Positions 34,983-50,344 are shown, counted from the stretch's first letter. The stretch is 64,000 nt of DNA from Daphnia carinata (GCF_022539665.2 NC_081332.1:1261773-1325772), one strand, 5' to 3'. The notes: generated from the sequence alone by a model not told the origin. A program made the numbers and translations.

Positions 34983-35310
34983 TCCAGCATTAGGCCGATG
35001 CTGCGCAAATATTCCGGGTATTTCGACAACAGATCCATTTTTGAAGGGTTATTGAGCAAAGAATTACTTAACGTCATCTACTAAACGATTCCATGGTAGC
35101 AATTATTATGAAACACTTCTTTCAACCGACATAACTTTTTATCACTCGCTTGATACAATGTTCTAAAAAAATCTACTTGACAAATGAATAGTAGTTTATC
35201 ACAAAAAGCATATTTATTCAATTTCCAGTAAACAAAAGCGCAATGGGGGAAACGACGGATGGAAGCTTTCACCTAGATGCATAGATGCACTGACAGGTTT
35301 GACCGATATT

Positions 35311-38121
35311 TTAGATAATAGCGTACTGATCGTACAATAGTTCTCTGACGCGGTAATAATCGTCTGATACACAGCCTTCCAGTGTAACTTTACCCGACTC
35401 GTTCTACAAAAAACAAACAAGGAAAGGCCCCTAAACGTTTTGTAAATTTAATTAGGTATTGGTGGAAGTTCATACCCTACGAAGTGCAACATTGCCATTA
35501 CAGCACCAAAGAACGCCTCCAATAAACTCAGATGGGATACCGTGACGCACAAGCACTTGTTTAAAATCCGATAACTTTAGTTCATTAATATATGACGTTT
35601 CATGGCCAGGAATCTAAAGGGAAAAAATGTTTATCATTGGCACTCAAAATAAATTGAACTTAACATAATTACATCTTTGGGCTCTAACGGCTCCAACAGC
35701 GGTGCTTGTTCTTTACGGAGCGAATTATTTTCTTTATCGTCCAAGTCCCGCAAGTCTTCTGCCTGTTATCAAGAAAGCCCACCAATTATTTGTATTTTTT
35801 TGTTCAGTTCTTTTGTCATATTAAAGGAACAGCGAGTGTACTTGATAGGTAAGCTTTGCATCAATCCAGGCCACTTCAGCATCTCTGGCTTTACCAAAGG
35901 AAAGTGAGGACAACAATGAGTCTTTTAAGCGCACTTGGTAAATATGGCTTTCGATTGTTGCATCAATTGTTTCTCCTTTTCGGGCTATAAAGGCTTTATT
36001 GTCTGATGAACCTAACACACAAAAACAAGAAAAATAAGGACAGCCGGCTAATTTTGACTAACTATAAAGAACTTTACCAGTTGAAAGGCATAAATTATGC
36101 AGTGCTTGGCAAGATTCGGGTGATCCTCTGACGACTATGGTTCTCTTCGGTTTCATGGATTCAATTAATTTTATGATGGATTCACCGTCAGATCGTCCTT
36201 CGAAATCAATATACTGGATACTTGCATTAATCGGCAAGGTTGTCGTGGTGGAAATGCACTTGGTAGGACACTCTGTTGTTTCCGGCTAGAGTGAAAGAAT
36301 GAAAAATCAAACGCAAAATAACACGATTGTAAAAAGCAAAAGTATAGCTCAAATTGTTATACTTCTTCTTCCCATTTGGGTTTTTCAACCGAATAGTCGG
36401 TCATATCGTGGTCCTCAGATTCGGCAATTACGTAATCTTCCGGGCGGATAATCTCACCGTATTCGTCGAATTTGATTTTATCTTCAAAATACGGGAACAT
36501 GGTGGGATGCTTCTTCGAACTTTTAAAAAAGTGCTGTACTGCTCCTGGACCTTTATCGTCTGACCGTACAACAATGTCATGCCGGCCTTTTTTCACCTCA
36601 TCTTCCGATTCGCTAGATTCTGCTACAGTTTGATCTTTAACTTTAATCCCTGCTAATATATTTTTTTCTCGTTCTCTTCTTCGGTATTCTTCCAACTCCG
36701 CACCTTCAAGTTCAAACAGAGCTTTTAGAAATTCCGTTTGCTATGCATCGCGAAAGCAATGTGTTACCTTCTAGTTTGACACGCTGTTTCAGTTCGAGGG
36801 TGACAGACTTTAAATTCGGCTGATTGTACAAACGTTGGCCCAGCGTACCTTGTCCTGACCGGCTGGTTAGAACAACAGAATTTCTGGAATCGGAACACCA
36901 TAAGGCAAACAGGTCTCTGGCGAATCCACACTCCAGATCAGGCCAACTGGACAGAACTACTTTTGAGCCCGGTATGCGAAGCACCTCCGATAAGGTGTGA
37001 CATAACTGCAAATACCTATAGAATATTGGTGGAATTATTTCAATAAATGCACCGAATTTAGAGACACTAAACGGCTTACTTGAATCCAAACGGATTATTT
37101 CTTGCTCCTTCAAATGATTTCATTAATTTATCTGACATCCATTCTATCTGGGATTTGGCGAACTCATTCACATTGTACGCCACATTGTTTAGCAGAGCCA
37201 AACTGTAGGCTCTCAAACCAGATTCTTGATTTCTCCACAACTGCTCCAACATGTGGGCCAATTCGAGAACTCTTCCAGCCGTGTCTACAGCGATAAGGAC
37301 ATTACCGCCTCCTCTCAACGTTTGTAAGATATTTGTCATCAGTTTTTCATCACGGCTTCGTCTTCTGGGCTGTTGGTAAAGGGTGTTAAATGCATCTGTA
37401 ATGAGAAGCGATGGTCGTTGTATCTTTTCTAACTCGCAACCATTTAGATGGCGTTCCTTTTTGTGATTATAATCCACAGCATAAATAATATCTTCTTCAC
37501 CATCTTTTACTATTTTCCACACTGTTCCTCCCAACATATGTCCTGCTGGAAGTGGTGTGATAATCAACCCTTGCCCTTTTCCTGTAAAAACATATCAATA
37601 TTTATTAATCAATACAATGTATCATGTTCTTAGAAGTTTACCCTTTAGAGGCACACTTTGGCTGTATTTTAACTGTACAACTTTATCAAATGAGGTGTCA
37701 ACATCGTCCAATGTGAACAGATCAAAGTCTTCCCTAAGGAGAAATTGTAATCACATTAGATTTTTTTTTGTAGTACTATAAGCTCGATGAGGTATTACAT
37801 GTTATCCTTGGACTGATACCAATCGTACATAAACATCTGCCCCATTTTGTAGACAGGGACCGTAGCATAGACAGGACAGGCAAGGCCAAGTTTCCCAACT
37901 GCATATGCTAAGGCTCCCAGATGCAGTTGATCAGGATATGACAGAAGCACAGCATCAATCTTGTTCACATGCTTTTTAAGCTCAACTATGAATCCTTCCG
38001 AGCACTTTTCATCCCAACCGCAGTCCAGCAGGAAGGTGAAATCATCGACTTTGAGAAGGTACGAGTGTGGTGAATCATCAAGTGCGCCTGAAAGCGCACA
38101 GAATTTGATGATAGACGTCAT
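35311..38121 (-). CDS. CPSF2: Cleavage and polyadenylation specificity factor subunit 2 (CPSF100)
   Basis: Ten exons (37799-38121, 37642-37733, 37080-37581, 36768-37015, 36363-36703, 36078-36285, 35842-36011, 35673-35762, 35476-35613, 35311-35403) sum to exactly 734 codons plus stop (human about 780). CPSF100 is the inactive partner of the CPSF73 endonuclease in pre-mRNA 3' processing. Seen: an N-terminal metallo-beta-lactamase fold ([29 protein letters not shown], where the zinc-binding HxHxDH is degenerate as in all CPSF100), [20 protein letters not shown], the beta-CASP segment ([43 protein letters not shown]), KWEEE acidic linker, and the C-terminal domain ([26 protein letters not shown]-type end). 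Divergent from the DMAC2-like gene, with 276 bp between start codons. Confidence 0.95.
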
Positions 38122-38397
38122 CTCTGTTTACCGCCAGTGATTTATCATAAACCAATTTGTCAGCTAGATTGTTGACGTGTTATTCTTCAATTTAACATGT
38201 GTAAAAAAAAGTCATCGCATTACTTCTCAATAACGGAATTTGTAGATGTTGTCTGCCTGCAGCGGTGCCATATAAGTTTTCCCATGAAATGAACATTAGC
38301 AGGAAGCCGGCAACGGTGTTCTGTGACATACTAGCAGACAGCTGAATGTTTCACTGTGAAGAATCATAACAATAAGTGCTGCTTAAACGTGCTTAGC

Positions 38398-39351
38398 ATG
38401 GCTATAAGTTATTCTAGGTTAATCCAATTGCGATTAGCACAAAAGTGTTTCCAAAGATCATGTAGGAGTGTTTCTAGACAACGTCCCATAGCGGCCTCGT
38501 CACAAATTTCCAAAATAGATCATAAGAAGATGATAGAACCAGAAAAGAAAGAGGACCGCGTTATCTACGAACTTCCTAAAGTCCATGTAGAAGAAAAAAA
38601 GACCGCCCTGGCGTTATTCTCTAGTGATACCAACTATGGCATTAAAGTAATCGAAGTTATAAATGCAATCAAATTTACGCCGTATGGAATAAGACAAGCA
38701 TGGGATATATTTCAAGAAGACAAGTTGCTGAGATCACAAGTTTATATAAAAGAACGAGCAGAATTCCTTGGCCCAGAGTTAGCTACAGCTCATTTTCTTT
38801 GTTATCGTGGAGGAAAAGTACGTTTTCATGGACAAGAGGACTGGATCACACAAGATCCTGATTCTGATACCTTAACAAGTTTACCCAAATTCTATGTTGG
38901 ATCATACAAAGTGGAGGCTGCTGACTGTTCAAAAATGACCCTCATTTATGAGGGTTTGGAGAACATGAGTAAAATTTTTAACAAAAAAAAAATTTGGTGA
39001 CATTACTACATTGCAATACTGTGCATTTTAGAGAAAATGGAGAACCTAAAGTGGCTTAGTCTGGAAAGTTGTCCATATATTGATGATTGGTGCCTGGATA
39101 GGATTTCAGGTGAGTATGGCGACACATTGGAATACCTAGACATTCGAAACTGTCCGCTAGTGACAGATAAGGGGATTGCCTCGTTAAGCAAAATGAAGAA
39201 ACTCAAAACACTTATTTTGGGCGGTCACCCTGAAGCTAAAAACCTTGAACTTGTATGTCTCATGCTCGAGGATATTTTGCCTGAAATCACCATCAGAGGT
39301 ATTGTTTACTGCGATACCTCTCTATTGAAACCCAATGAAGCTAACGAGTAA
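38398..39351 (+). CDS. DMAC2/ATP synthase subunit s-like mitochondrial LRR protein
   Basis: Two exons (38398-38968, 39032-39351) encode 296 residues. The N terminus is Arg/Ser-rich without acidic residues (LIQLRLAQKCFQRSCRS), a mitochondrial presequence. The middle has FLGPELATAHFLCYRGG and VRFHGQEDWI. The C-terminal part is a short leucine-rich, AMN1/F-box-like repeat block (LKWLSLESCPYIDDWCLDRI, LEYLDIRNCPLVTDKGIASL, LKTLILGG). This layout matches DMAC2 (ATP5SL, complex I distal membrane arm assembly) and its relative DMAC2L/ATP5S; the longer N-terminal part favours DMAC2. The frame is open upstream of 38398 but the first ATG is there. Confidence 0.8.
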
Positions 39352-39864
39352 CATGTACAGCCATTATGTAAGGAAGATCCTTTCTCGCGACAGGTCATTC
39401 CTTTTTTCCCCTTAGAAGTTAAAGACAATACATAAATGGTATTATTTATTCAATCCTTTTAAATGGAAATGACAAAGGTTAATAAGAACGAGTTTGTGGG
39501 GCTTCTTAAGACGAAATCATGTACGAAAAATATTGATTATTAGGAAAAAAACAAGGGGTTCAATAACGACAATTTTAACGGATTGGCGACTTTGAAATTA
39601 TTTGAATTAAGGACGGGTCTCACAATTGTTAATTATTTTTCCATTCATTCAACTCCGTAAAATGACCTTATAACTGTTCTCCAAGTTTTATTATGATCCA
39701 CCTTGATTTAAACATACAAATTATGCCCCCCTATGCCTACTATGTTTTTTTTAAAAAAAAAGGTGATTTAGTACTAAAAGAAGGGATGGGTTTTCTAATA
39801 CATTTTAATGTTTTTACCCCAGATGTTTTCCATAATTATTTTTTTTTTTTTTTTTTTTTTTTTT

Positions 39865-39896
<32 letters not shown>

Positions 39897-40003
39897 TTTC
39901 TTTATTTCCCTTCTTTTTTTAAAGCCTGCAACGATGTAGTCAGTCCTAAAAAAATATTCAATGCCGAAAATGAATGGATTGCCATGTAAAATTGTTAGGG
40001 CAA
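39352..40003. other. 3' UTRs and intergenic; poly-T tract at about 39839-39896
   Basis: Between two convergent genes. It contains runs of T (about 25 and 30) broken by single G residues, read as poly-Phe or poly-Lys in spurious frames. The run could be the A-tail of a minus-strand retrocopy, but no retroelement body is recognisable next to it. Confidence 0.5.
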
Positions 40004-41879
40004 TCATACCTTGTCTGTGCCGTATTTATCGTTAATCACCTGCTCGATGAAACTTCGTCTGTGAATAACAGATAAATATCGATTAAAACACAATGTAGGT
40101 ATTGCAAGGTCAGGTTAAAATTACTATACACGACTCATCTACTTTGGTCACTTATGACCGAAAAATAAAGTAACACACCATGCTGGACCAGAATAAAATT
40201 GGAACAAAACCAGCAAGTCATTCATGCAGACTTCCGATTTGGCACGAATATTTAAACTTAAAACGACGCCATTCTCAGAGCGTGAAAACTGAAACTGTAA
40301 CTTACTTCGAGCCAACGGAGCTAAGCGGTGGTTGATCCGGAATTTCTTCATCATTTAGCATTTGTAGGATACGACTAACTTCGGCATGTAGGTCATCTTC
40401 CAAGATTTCTGAAAGTAATAAAACAGAATGGGAACCAAGTAGAATAGATAAATAAAAAAAAAGGGTAAAAATATGGTGAATTCTAAAAAATGCGATAAAC
40501 TTCAACAAATGAAGAAGATAACTAACTATATGTTTTCTCTTGGATCCAATCTTCGAATTTCTTTTCGCAGTCCATCACTTCTTTTACAGGTTTAGGTGCT
40601 GCTGGAAAAGTAATCAAAACTATGCTCATGTTATCTCGGCTTCCCTAAATAATCCAAAAATCGACGCTGAAAACCCAATTCGTAAAAAAACGATTCAAGT
40701 AGCTCTGATACCTTAAAGAGGCAATGATCAACGACAGCCGCGCAAACTTTTGACAAATCATCCGTGATGGTTAATTGATAACGAATAAAATGGCATAAGT
40801 CCTCGTTTGTCATAACGTCCCATATACCATCGCACGCGAGAACGAGGAACTGGTCCTCATCATCTGGCTTTCGTGTTTCGACGTAAATTTCTGGCTCTGG
40901 AGATACCAATTGTTCGGTCGGCCCTACGATGCATTAAGAAAAAAAATTCATACAGCGTTTAAATTAGATGACAGGGATGAAATGAAAGTTATACCTCTGC
41001 CTTCTACGCTTTTGTATTCGAAGTCACCAAGAGCCCTTGAGACTGCCAGTGATCCGTTGACCCTGTGAATCATAACCGAGCCGCCTGCGTCTTGTATTCT
41101 TTTTTTTTTCAGCAGCCACTGTCGGTTTGTGGTCCATCGTGCACACGGCTGCCTCGCCGTTTCGACACAAAACAGCTCGCGAGTCACCGCAATTAGCAAT
41201 GTAGAAGTGGGTTGGTGAAATTAATGTGGACACTGCTGTTGATCCGCTCTTATCTTCGCCCTTTACCACACACGGCATTTGCCTCATGGTCTCATCTAAT
41301 CTATTAGACAATAAATTCTTCTTAAAGATAGCGCAACTAACATGTGACTTTTTTTTTTTTTACTTAAGAAATCCCGCGTGAATGGCACCTCTAATGCTTT
41401 TTTCAAGTTCGTTGTTTTCTTCATCAATTTCAGCTGTCTTTGGTGAAATTTTCTTGAAGTCCTCTGTTTCTGTAATGGTTGGCAACAAATGACTTGCACA
41501 ATGAGCTGAAACAGTCGAGCCGCAGTGCCCGTCAAAAACGGCGAAAAATGACCAATCTGCATGTCAAAAACAGGAGAGAATGAGGAATTATGTTAGTCAT
41601 ATGCTGCACTTTCTCAGGAACACACATACTACTAATTCAACTTAACATGGAATCCAGCAGGACACAAAATTAACCTAAAACTGACAAAACCATACAGGCA
41701 AATGAAGACTTGACATTTATAATACCTTCGAAACCACCTGGTAGCCCAATAACTGCAGTATGTGAATCTTCCATTTCTACACGCCAACCTTGCATACTGA
41801 CAACTCCATATCTGAGTCCATTGCCTTCATTACACTCTTGACTTTTATCCGTTTTCGGTTTATCTAGGAATCCCCCCAT
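40004..41879 (-). CDS. PPM1B: PPM1A/PPM1B-type protein phosphatase 2C with a 1-nt frameshift
   Basis: Exons 41726-41879, 41364-41556, 40995-41300, 40712-40923, 40527-40644, 40306-40408 and 40004-40058. PP2C enzymes are Mn/Mg-dependent Ser/Thr phosphatases of stress-kinase and TGF-beta signalling. Seen: [12 protein letters not shown] (Gly2 fits N-myristoylation), [31 protein letters not shown] (metal-binding DGH), [63 protein letters not shown], and the helical C-terminal extension of metazoan PPM1A/B. The exons total 1141 nt, one more than a multiple of 3. The extra base is in a run of ten A (T at 41100-41109): with nine A the sequence [18 protein letters not shown] has exactly family spacing. 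Either an assembly error, a polymorphism or a recent null allele. PPM1A against PPM1B was not resolved. Confidence 0.9.
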
Positions 41880-42215
41880 TTTTTTTCTCAGGTGAAATAA
41901 GGTTAGCAGGTACAGTACAGCCCTTCTCTTGGCTTTACTAATGATTTGTTTACTCTGGGTGATGACTGTGCTGGATTTCACATCCATGCATTGATGGACG
42001 TCCCAACAAATTGCTGGCTGTTTCCTAGTGCTTTCCTAAGCACATCACACTGCCTACAAAAAGAAAATTTGGAAAGGTAAGATGTTAATTGAAAAATATT
42101 GCCAAAGTCGGGAAACATGGTTATTAAACATGAATTAAAAAATTATTAGATGTGAGTAAAGTACAAAAGACAAACCATGCAACTTTAACCTCAACATGAA
42201 AAGAAGTTTCAGAAA

Positions 42216-42304
42216 ATGGCTACGCCTAGACGCAGTGGATCTGATAAGCTAGATAAGATGAAATTTATCTTAGGTGATAACGGTCGTAGTCATTTCTTTA
42301 CCTG
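42216..42304 (+). CDS. Possible first coding exon, no continuation found
   Basis: An ATG preceded by GAAA begins a 30-codon basic peptide (MATPRRSGSDKLDKMKFILG) that ends at a consensus donor (GTATGTGACG at 42305). It lies about 340 bp upstream of, and divergent from, the phosphatase start. No downstream exon on this strand could be matched before SRP54 begins on the other strand, so it may be a non-coding divergent transcript. Confidence 0.2.
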
Positions 42305-43057
42305 GTATGTGACGTTCGTTTACTCTTGTAACTTTTTTTTTATTGATTTGCTTTTTTCGGCCCGTGTTAATTACAACTGCCAAGACTCCTTCAATAATAA
42401 TTATAATAGGCGACGGCAAGTCAATAAAAATTTGAGACACTGCAGATTATTATCGCCTGCCTTAACTCAATATCCTCGTCGTTGCAAAATCAATTCGCCA
42501 AAACTGTTACTATTGTACTACTATCTCCTCCCAACAACGTTCTTCTAATGGCGCCATCGATTATCGAGTTACACGTTTATATCGATATGTAGACTTAGGT
42601 ATCATCCATCGTTTTTCAAAAGTCATAACAACTTGGAATCATCATTGCCGTTTCTAAATAATTTTTAATTAAATTGCAAACTGGAATTTTGAAATTTACA
42701 AATCCAATATGGGATAAGGTATTGAATCACTTTAATACAATAAGGCCATCTAATGAATAATTAGATTACTAATGTAAGGCAATAAGTGAGTGGGACAACT
42801 CTGTGCTTTATTTTTGTAATAATACTTATCATGTAATATTCACAAAACAAGTTGCGGATAGAAAATACAATATTATCATTCACCATCATGTATTCCATTG
42901 TCACAGTCTCACTTTTTACACATACTCATGGTAAACAAAAAATTTTTGTGGTCAGCCCAAACCGTAGAAGTCATATCCCTACACAGAGTGTTACATGGAT
43001 AAAGGAAGGTATGGATATAGCCACTTGTGAAAAAAAATGCACAGTTTGGAAGATTAG

Positions 43058-45888
<2,831 letters not shown>

Positions 45889-47003
45889 TCAATGTTCATC
45901 TCGCGTGGCACCAGGACAACTGGAACTGAGATCTAGATCGTCATTAAATTTCGTTGCACACCAAGTGCAATACCAATGCACTTGGCGGAGGTATGCCGTG
46001 ATCAACTCCAATTGTTCACCAGGTTCTAAAAGTTGTTCTTCTTCTTTTTCTTCAACGTTTTCGTCTTCTTGATCAGATTTGTCCGACTCTTTGACCACTT
46101 GGGGCCAAAACCAAAGTTCAGCCGGTTCCAGGATGTTCTTTTCTTCGTCCAGAACTTGGCACATCCGTTGGCTCTTCCTCAAATCAACGAGCATGAGTTT
46201 CTGCACGGTTTCATCCTTTTTACGATTTCTAAATTCAGTTACACTTGTCGAACTGTTTTGGCTAGAGATTCTGTTCTGCAACATTGTCATCTTTCTTTGT
46301 AGTATATCCTTCACGGCAGCCTCTCTACCCAATCCAGCTCGCGTAGCCTTTATTTCAACGGCTACAGGCTCCACACGACCTTCTTCTGTCTTTCCCAAGC
46401 CTTTGCCTGGATTGTAACCCATTTTTTGTAACATGGCAAAGCCTGCAATAAAAGTAGAATGCAAATTATTTGTCTAAAGATCTAATTTTATTCTTTCATA
46501 CCTTTATTCTGGCTACTAATAGCTGTGCTTAGCCCTTCTTCACGCTTTTCAGCCTCTAAAACTCTGACTGGTTTGTTCAATTTTCTCATTTTTTCATTTG
46601 CACTTCGGTGCTGCTCCTCCAACTGGAACTGCCTTTTAGTGCTCTGCTTGAAAACTAGTCCTGGCCTGACATCTTTTACACTGTAAAATGATTCAGTATG
46701 AAAATGACGTAAGATCCAGAAACATTAAACAATTAAACTAATGAATTTTAAACACACTTTTTGTTATAATTTCCTCACTTAATTGATTTTCAGTGAATTT
46801 GATATTCATTACGACGACGGAAACCAAAACTATACATCTTGAGACAGTAGTTTTCTTTCATTTCTCTGCCTCTTAAATTTGTTTTAGATCCAACCCATAA
46901 GCTTGCTTAGATAAAACACCATCATTGGAGTAAGACATTCATATTACCATGCCGCCAAGAATTCTTCAGACATGTAATCCGGCTCCTCGTCAGTATCTGC
47001 CAT
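45889..47003 (-). CDS. GPATCH11: G-patch domain-containing protein 11
   Basis: Three exons (46948-47003, 46502-46680, 45889-46442) encode 262 residues, close to human GPATCH11 (CCDC75). Exon 1 gives MADTDEEPDYMSEEFLAA, the conserved acidic leader. A charged helical stretch follows, then the G-patch (FAMLQKMGYNPGKGLGKTEE, VEPVAVEIKATRAGLG), which in this class activates DEAH-box RNA helicases. The C terminus is the DUF4187 domain (LRQVHWYCTWCATKF, then a CPG-containing end). Human GPATCH11 is a nuclear protein found at kinetochores. The opposite strand of exon 3 contains two spurious frames. Confidence 0.92.
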
Positions 47004-47408
47004 AATTGTTATTTCTGGTCAACAAAATCGAACAACAATCATTATTTCTCCAGCCTGACTGCTGGAACAGAAACGTCTTTGTAATTTCATGGTGTATAGC
47101 AGACAAACTGCTCAGTGGGGAACAACATTGCCGCGTTTTTCAAAAAATAAGCGCCAAAATTTGAAGAACAACACAAATCTATTTTCTTCGTGCTTGGATG
47201 GACTACTTCTATTTCATGTAACATGATTATCGAAAATAACGTCATGATTGAAATAGTGTACCAATCAATGTATTTGACGTACAAGGCTTACAGCATTGGA
47301 AATGAAAATGCAATTAATTGGTCGAAAATGAATCTTTCTTCCACCACATCAGTTCCAGCTGTGTGGTAGTATTAAATTCAAGGGAATCAAAGCGAGCTGC
47401 AAATGCAC

Positions 47409-47937
47409 CTAATATGGAGGCGGTGGTGCGTAGGCAGGTGCGGGAGGAGAATACGCAGGCGGCGGCGGAGCGTATGATGGTGGGGCATAAGCCGGAGGAG
47501 CGTAAGGTGGAGGAGCGTAGCTTGGTGGGGGAGCATAAGGTGGGGGTGAATACTCTGGAGGTGGTGAATAAGCTGGAGGAGGGTAGGGCGGGTATTCTGG
47601 CACGCCGACATGGACAGGAACTGGTTGCTCCACGAGACCGACCATGGTCATTGCCGGGACTCCAGCGCCTTTCGGTCCAAGACCCAAACCGAGGCCGAAC
47701 CCGCCTTTCTTGCTGTAGTACAAGAATCGCTTATGCCGTTCGCCATGGCTCTTGCGTTCTTCCTCTCCTTGGCAACTCCAAAGGCATAGTGAAAGCAATA
47801 GAACCTAGCATTACAGCCAAATGAACAGTTAGAATCTCGGTCTGAAGAATTGTTAGATAAAACACACGTAAAAAACTGAATCGTAATAATGAAAAATTAA
47901 AATGAATTACCACGACTGAGACGCAATGCAATTTCAT
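47409..47937 (-). CDS. Secreted Pro/Tyr-rich protein, paralogue 1
   Basis: Two exons (47911-47937, 47409-47804) encode 140 residues. Exon 1 is nine codons (MKLHCVSVV); exon 2 completes the signal peptide (VLLLSLCLWSCQG). A dibasic block with KRFLYYSKKGG follows, then a Gly segment (GLGLGLGPKG), a conserved MVGLVEQPVPVHV, and a long tail of YAPPPSYAPPP-type repeats ending PPPPY. Such extensin-like PPxY repeats suggest an extracellular matrix, cuticle, egg-case or adhesive protein, perhaps cross-linked through Tyr. It faces paralogue 2 head to head, about 780 bp apart. Confidence 0.85.
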
Positions 47938-48694
47938 CTTGCCACAGAACCCCGAACAGAGTGGGACAGGTTTCCAATTGGTTTTCGAATTGCTATTGGC
48001 TTGAAGCCGGTAGAAGATCGAATGATGCCGCTCAACATCTCTTCTTCTTCTTTTTATTCATTTTCATTGCTATATTATGGTGTGCGACCTTAAAATTCAA
48101 AACAAATTTCCAGTAGAATAAAATGTGAATACTCATGGTCAATTATTAATTCAAGGTATTTCAGGTGCTTGACAAGGTCGATTCCACAAAGCTAACGTTT
48201 TAAACTCTACATTTTTCGTGAAAAATTCGGAATAACTCAAGTAGGATCATAAGTTAAACTACAGTAAACCAGATTTTCCAAAATGCAAATTTCTTTTTAC
48301 CGATAAATAAACCGTGAGGTATTCGTAAACCATTAGCATAGTGAGTAACGTACATCGTACTGAAATTACGTACATCTCTACCAAAGTAAATTGTTTTCGC
48401 TTCTACTTGTTTCATGGACGAGTATTACCTGTGAAAACTGAGATTAACGACTTCCGAGAAAAAAATTACAAGACAACAATGATTACATTTTTGAAAACCT
48501 ATTAGCTCACGAAGGTCAGAGTTTAACCTTTGGGTTCTTCCCGGGAAAAGTTTAAACCCCTCGCTACATTACATCGTTTTGAAAGAATGGAAGGCAATAA
48601 ATACCGACTTGCGTGGTCCTATCAGCATCAATCACCAGCCTTCATCGGCCTAGTATTGTTGCCAATCGTTGTTCCAGAAACACGGTTATTGTTC

Positions 48695-48717
48695 AGAGGT
48701 GTAACTGTAACACCTCT
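48695..48717 (+). promoter_or_regulatory. 5' UTR hairpin next to the start codon of paralogue 2
   Basis: AGAGGTGT (48695-48702), a 7-nt loop and ACACCTCT (48710-48717) form a perfect 8-bp stem that ends three nucleotides before the ATG at 48721. It could influence initiation or bind a protein, but a TTCAG acceptor-like word at its 5' edge means the true 5' UTR border is uncertain. Confidence 0.45.
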
Positions 48718-48720
48718 ACG

Positions 48721-49403
48721 ATGAAGTTCCGCAAGGTAATTTCGATAATTTCAGATGTTAACATGGTACTTTGAATTTAATTCTATTCGCTATCCTAAAG
48801 AATGTAGCGCTGCTGTCGCTGTTGGTTCTCTTTAGTTTGATGGCTGCTAGAGCTGATGAAGAGGAGAGCACTACGACCACGGAGGGATCTACTTCTACAG
48901 AGGAATCTACCGACGACTCGATAAATCGAGATAAGCGTTTCTTGTTCTTTATGAAGAAGAAAGGCGGCGGAGGAGGTGGTGGAGGAAAAGGATTAGGAGA
49001 CGTCGACAATCCAATTCCGATGGTGGGAATCGTTCAGCGACCTGTGCCTGTTCCTGTTCCTATACCGATGGACTATCCTCCTCAACCTTATGCTCCTCCG
49101 CCAAGCTATTCTCCTCCAGCATATGCTCCTCCTCCTAGCTACCCACCTCCATCTTATCCTCCCCCGAGTTATTCCCCACCTCCGTACGCTCCCCCGCCAA
49201 GCTATTCACCCCCACCTTATGCACCTCCTTCTCCTCCGCAATATGCCCCTCCTTCCCCACCACAATATGCCCCTCCCTCGCCTCCGCAATACGCCCCTCA
49301 ATCTCCTCCGCAATATACCCCTCCCTCGCCTCCGCAATATGCCCCTCCTTCTCCTCCAGCTCCTCCTGCTTATTCGCCACCAGCTCCACCTTCTTATCCA
49401 TAA
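48721..49403 (+). CDS. Secreted Pro/Tyr-rich protein, paralogue 2
   Basis: Two exons (48721-48735, 48801-49403) encode 205 residues. Exon 1 is five codons (MKFRK); exon 2 gives the signal core (NVALLSLLVLFSLMAARA), an acidic Thr/Ser-Glu propeptide (EEESTTTTEG), a dibasic site and KRFLFFMKKKGG, a Gly8 run, then VDNPIPMVGIVQRPVPVPV and about 110 residues of PPxY repeats (SYSPPPYAPPPSY, then SPPQYAP units). The shared order signal - KRF - Gly - MVG(L/I)V - PPxY shows common origin with paralogue 1. The dibasic site before RFLFF suggests proteolytic maturation. The reverse-strand frames over the repeat are shadows. Confidence 0.88.
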
Positions 49404-50272
49404 AGGATTCTTTTTAATGTTCCTCATGGGCGGATTAGCAAACCACCACCTTTTGAGCTGGCTTAAAAGAAAACGTAGTAAATGTCTGTAGTTTTGAATG
49501 CTTACCGAATATTGTTAGGTTCGATGTGAGTTATCGAGAATATAGTAATTCATGGTAGTTGTTTTTTCGTCTCATTTGTTTCTTCCTTCTGTGAACAGTG
49601 AATTAGCCTGTAACATTTCAAGTATCTATGGCTTTTTTTCCAAACTGTTTCAAGGACTGATAACCCTCCCCACATCTCTCTGAAAATAAAAATACAATTT
49701 ATAATAAATTAAATTGAATCGTATTACATTTACGAGTGAACAAAAATAGAAAATGAAACTGCCGATAAACAGGGTATCTTTGTTATCAGAGAACAAACCG
49801 ATTACGTCATCGGGTTTTTCTTGCGTGCTTGTGTTTACGTTACTTGAGTGAGTGATGAAAAAAGGAATGTTTTAAATAACCCCTAACTTGAATCAATAAT
49901 AATAAACATCAATATGAGTTCCTAAGAATTTACCTATTTTATTTTCGACAAGCTGTCAACGATGTTCTGCGCGCGTATTTTCGCATGTGATTTAACCTCC
50001 ATTAGTTAGAAAAATGATATTTTCCACCTGAATTTCGGCGAAACGTGCACAAGTAAGCTGTTTTTATTAATCTATTATGCCACCTTAATACTATTTTCGA
50101 TAAAAGCACGTGAAATCGGCCCACAGAAATTGCATGAAATTTCATCGAACCTTGCGATGGCCTTATGAATTCTATACAAATCCATCAATTGGGAATAAAG
50201 AAAAGACATTCAGTTGTTCGCATCTATCGTGTCAACAACTATAAAACAGTGTCTCAATAACAAATCTGACAG
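49404..50272. other. 3' UTR of paralogue 2 and promoter region of paralogue 3
   Basis: No gene seen. AT-rich, with several AATAAA-like words at about 49686-49710 suitable as polyadenylation signals for paralogue 2. Upstream sequence of paralogue 3 includes the TATA box listed separately. Confidence 0.4.
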
Positions 50273-50281
50273 TATATAAAA
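50273..50281 (+). promoter_or_regulatory. TATA box of paralogue 3
   Basis: TATATAAAA lies 64 nt upstream of the ATG at 50345, leaving a 5' UTR of about 35-40 nt. A strong TATA element fits tissue- or stage-restricted expression, as for the Gly/His-rich gene at 33 kb. Confidence 0.65.
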
Positions 50282-50344
50282 CGATGCACCCAAGAAATTA
50301 AAGCATTGACTCGATTGTAGACCGGTCGGCAACACTTGGCAAGG

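Noticed and set aside
39693-40007. Frames with long poly-Phe or poly-Lys
   Set aside because: They come from the poly-T tract between two convergent genes.
46033-46417. Two plus-strand frames of 89 and 112 codons
   Set aside because: Antisense shadows of GPATCH11 exon 3, which has clear domain conservation on the other strand.
49090-49491. Leu/His-rich and Glu/Gly-rich frames over paralogue 2
   Set aside because: Alternative frames of the PPxY repeat.
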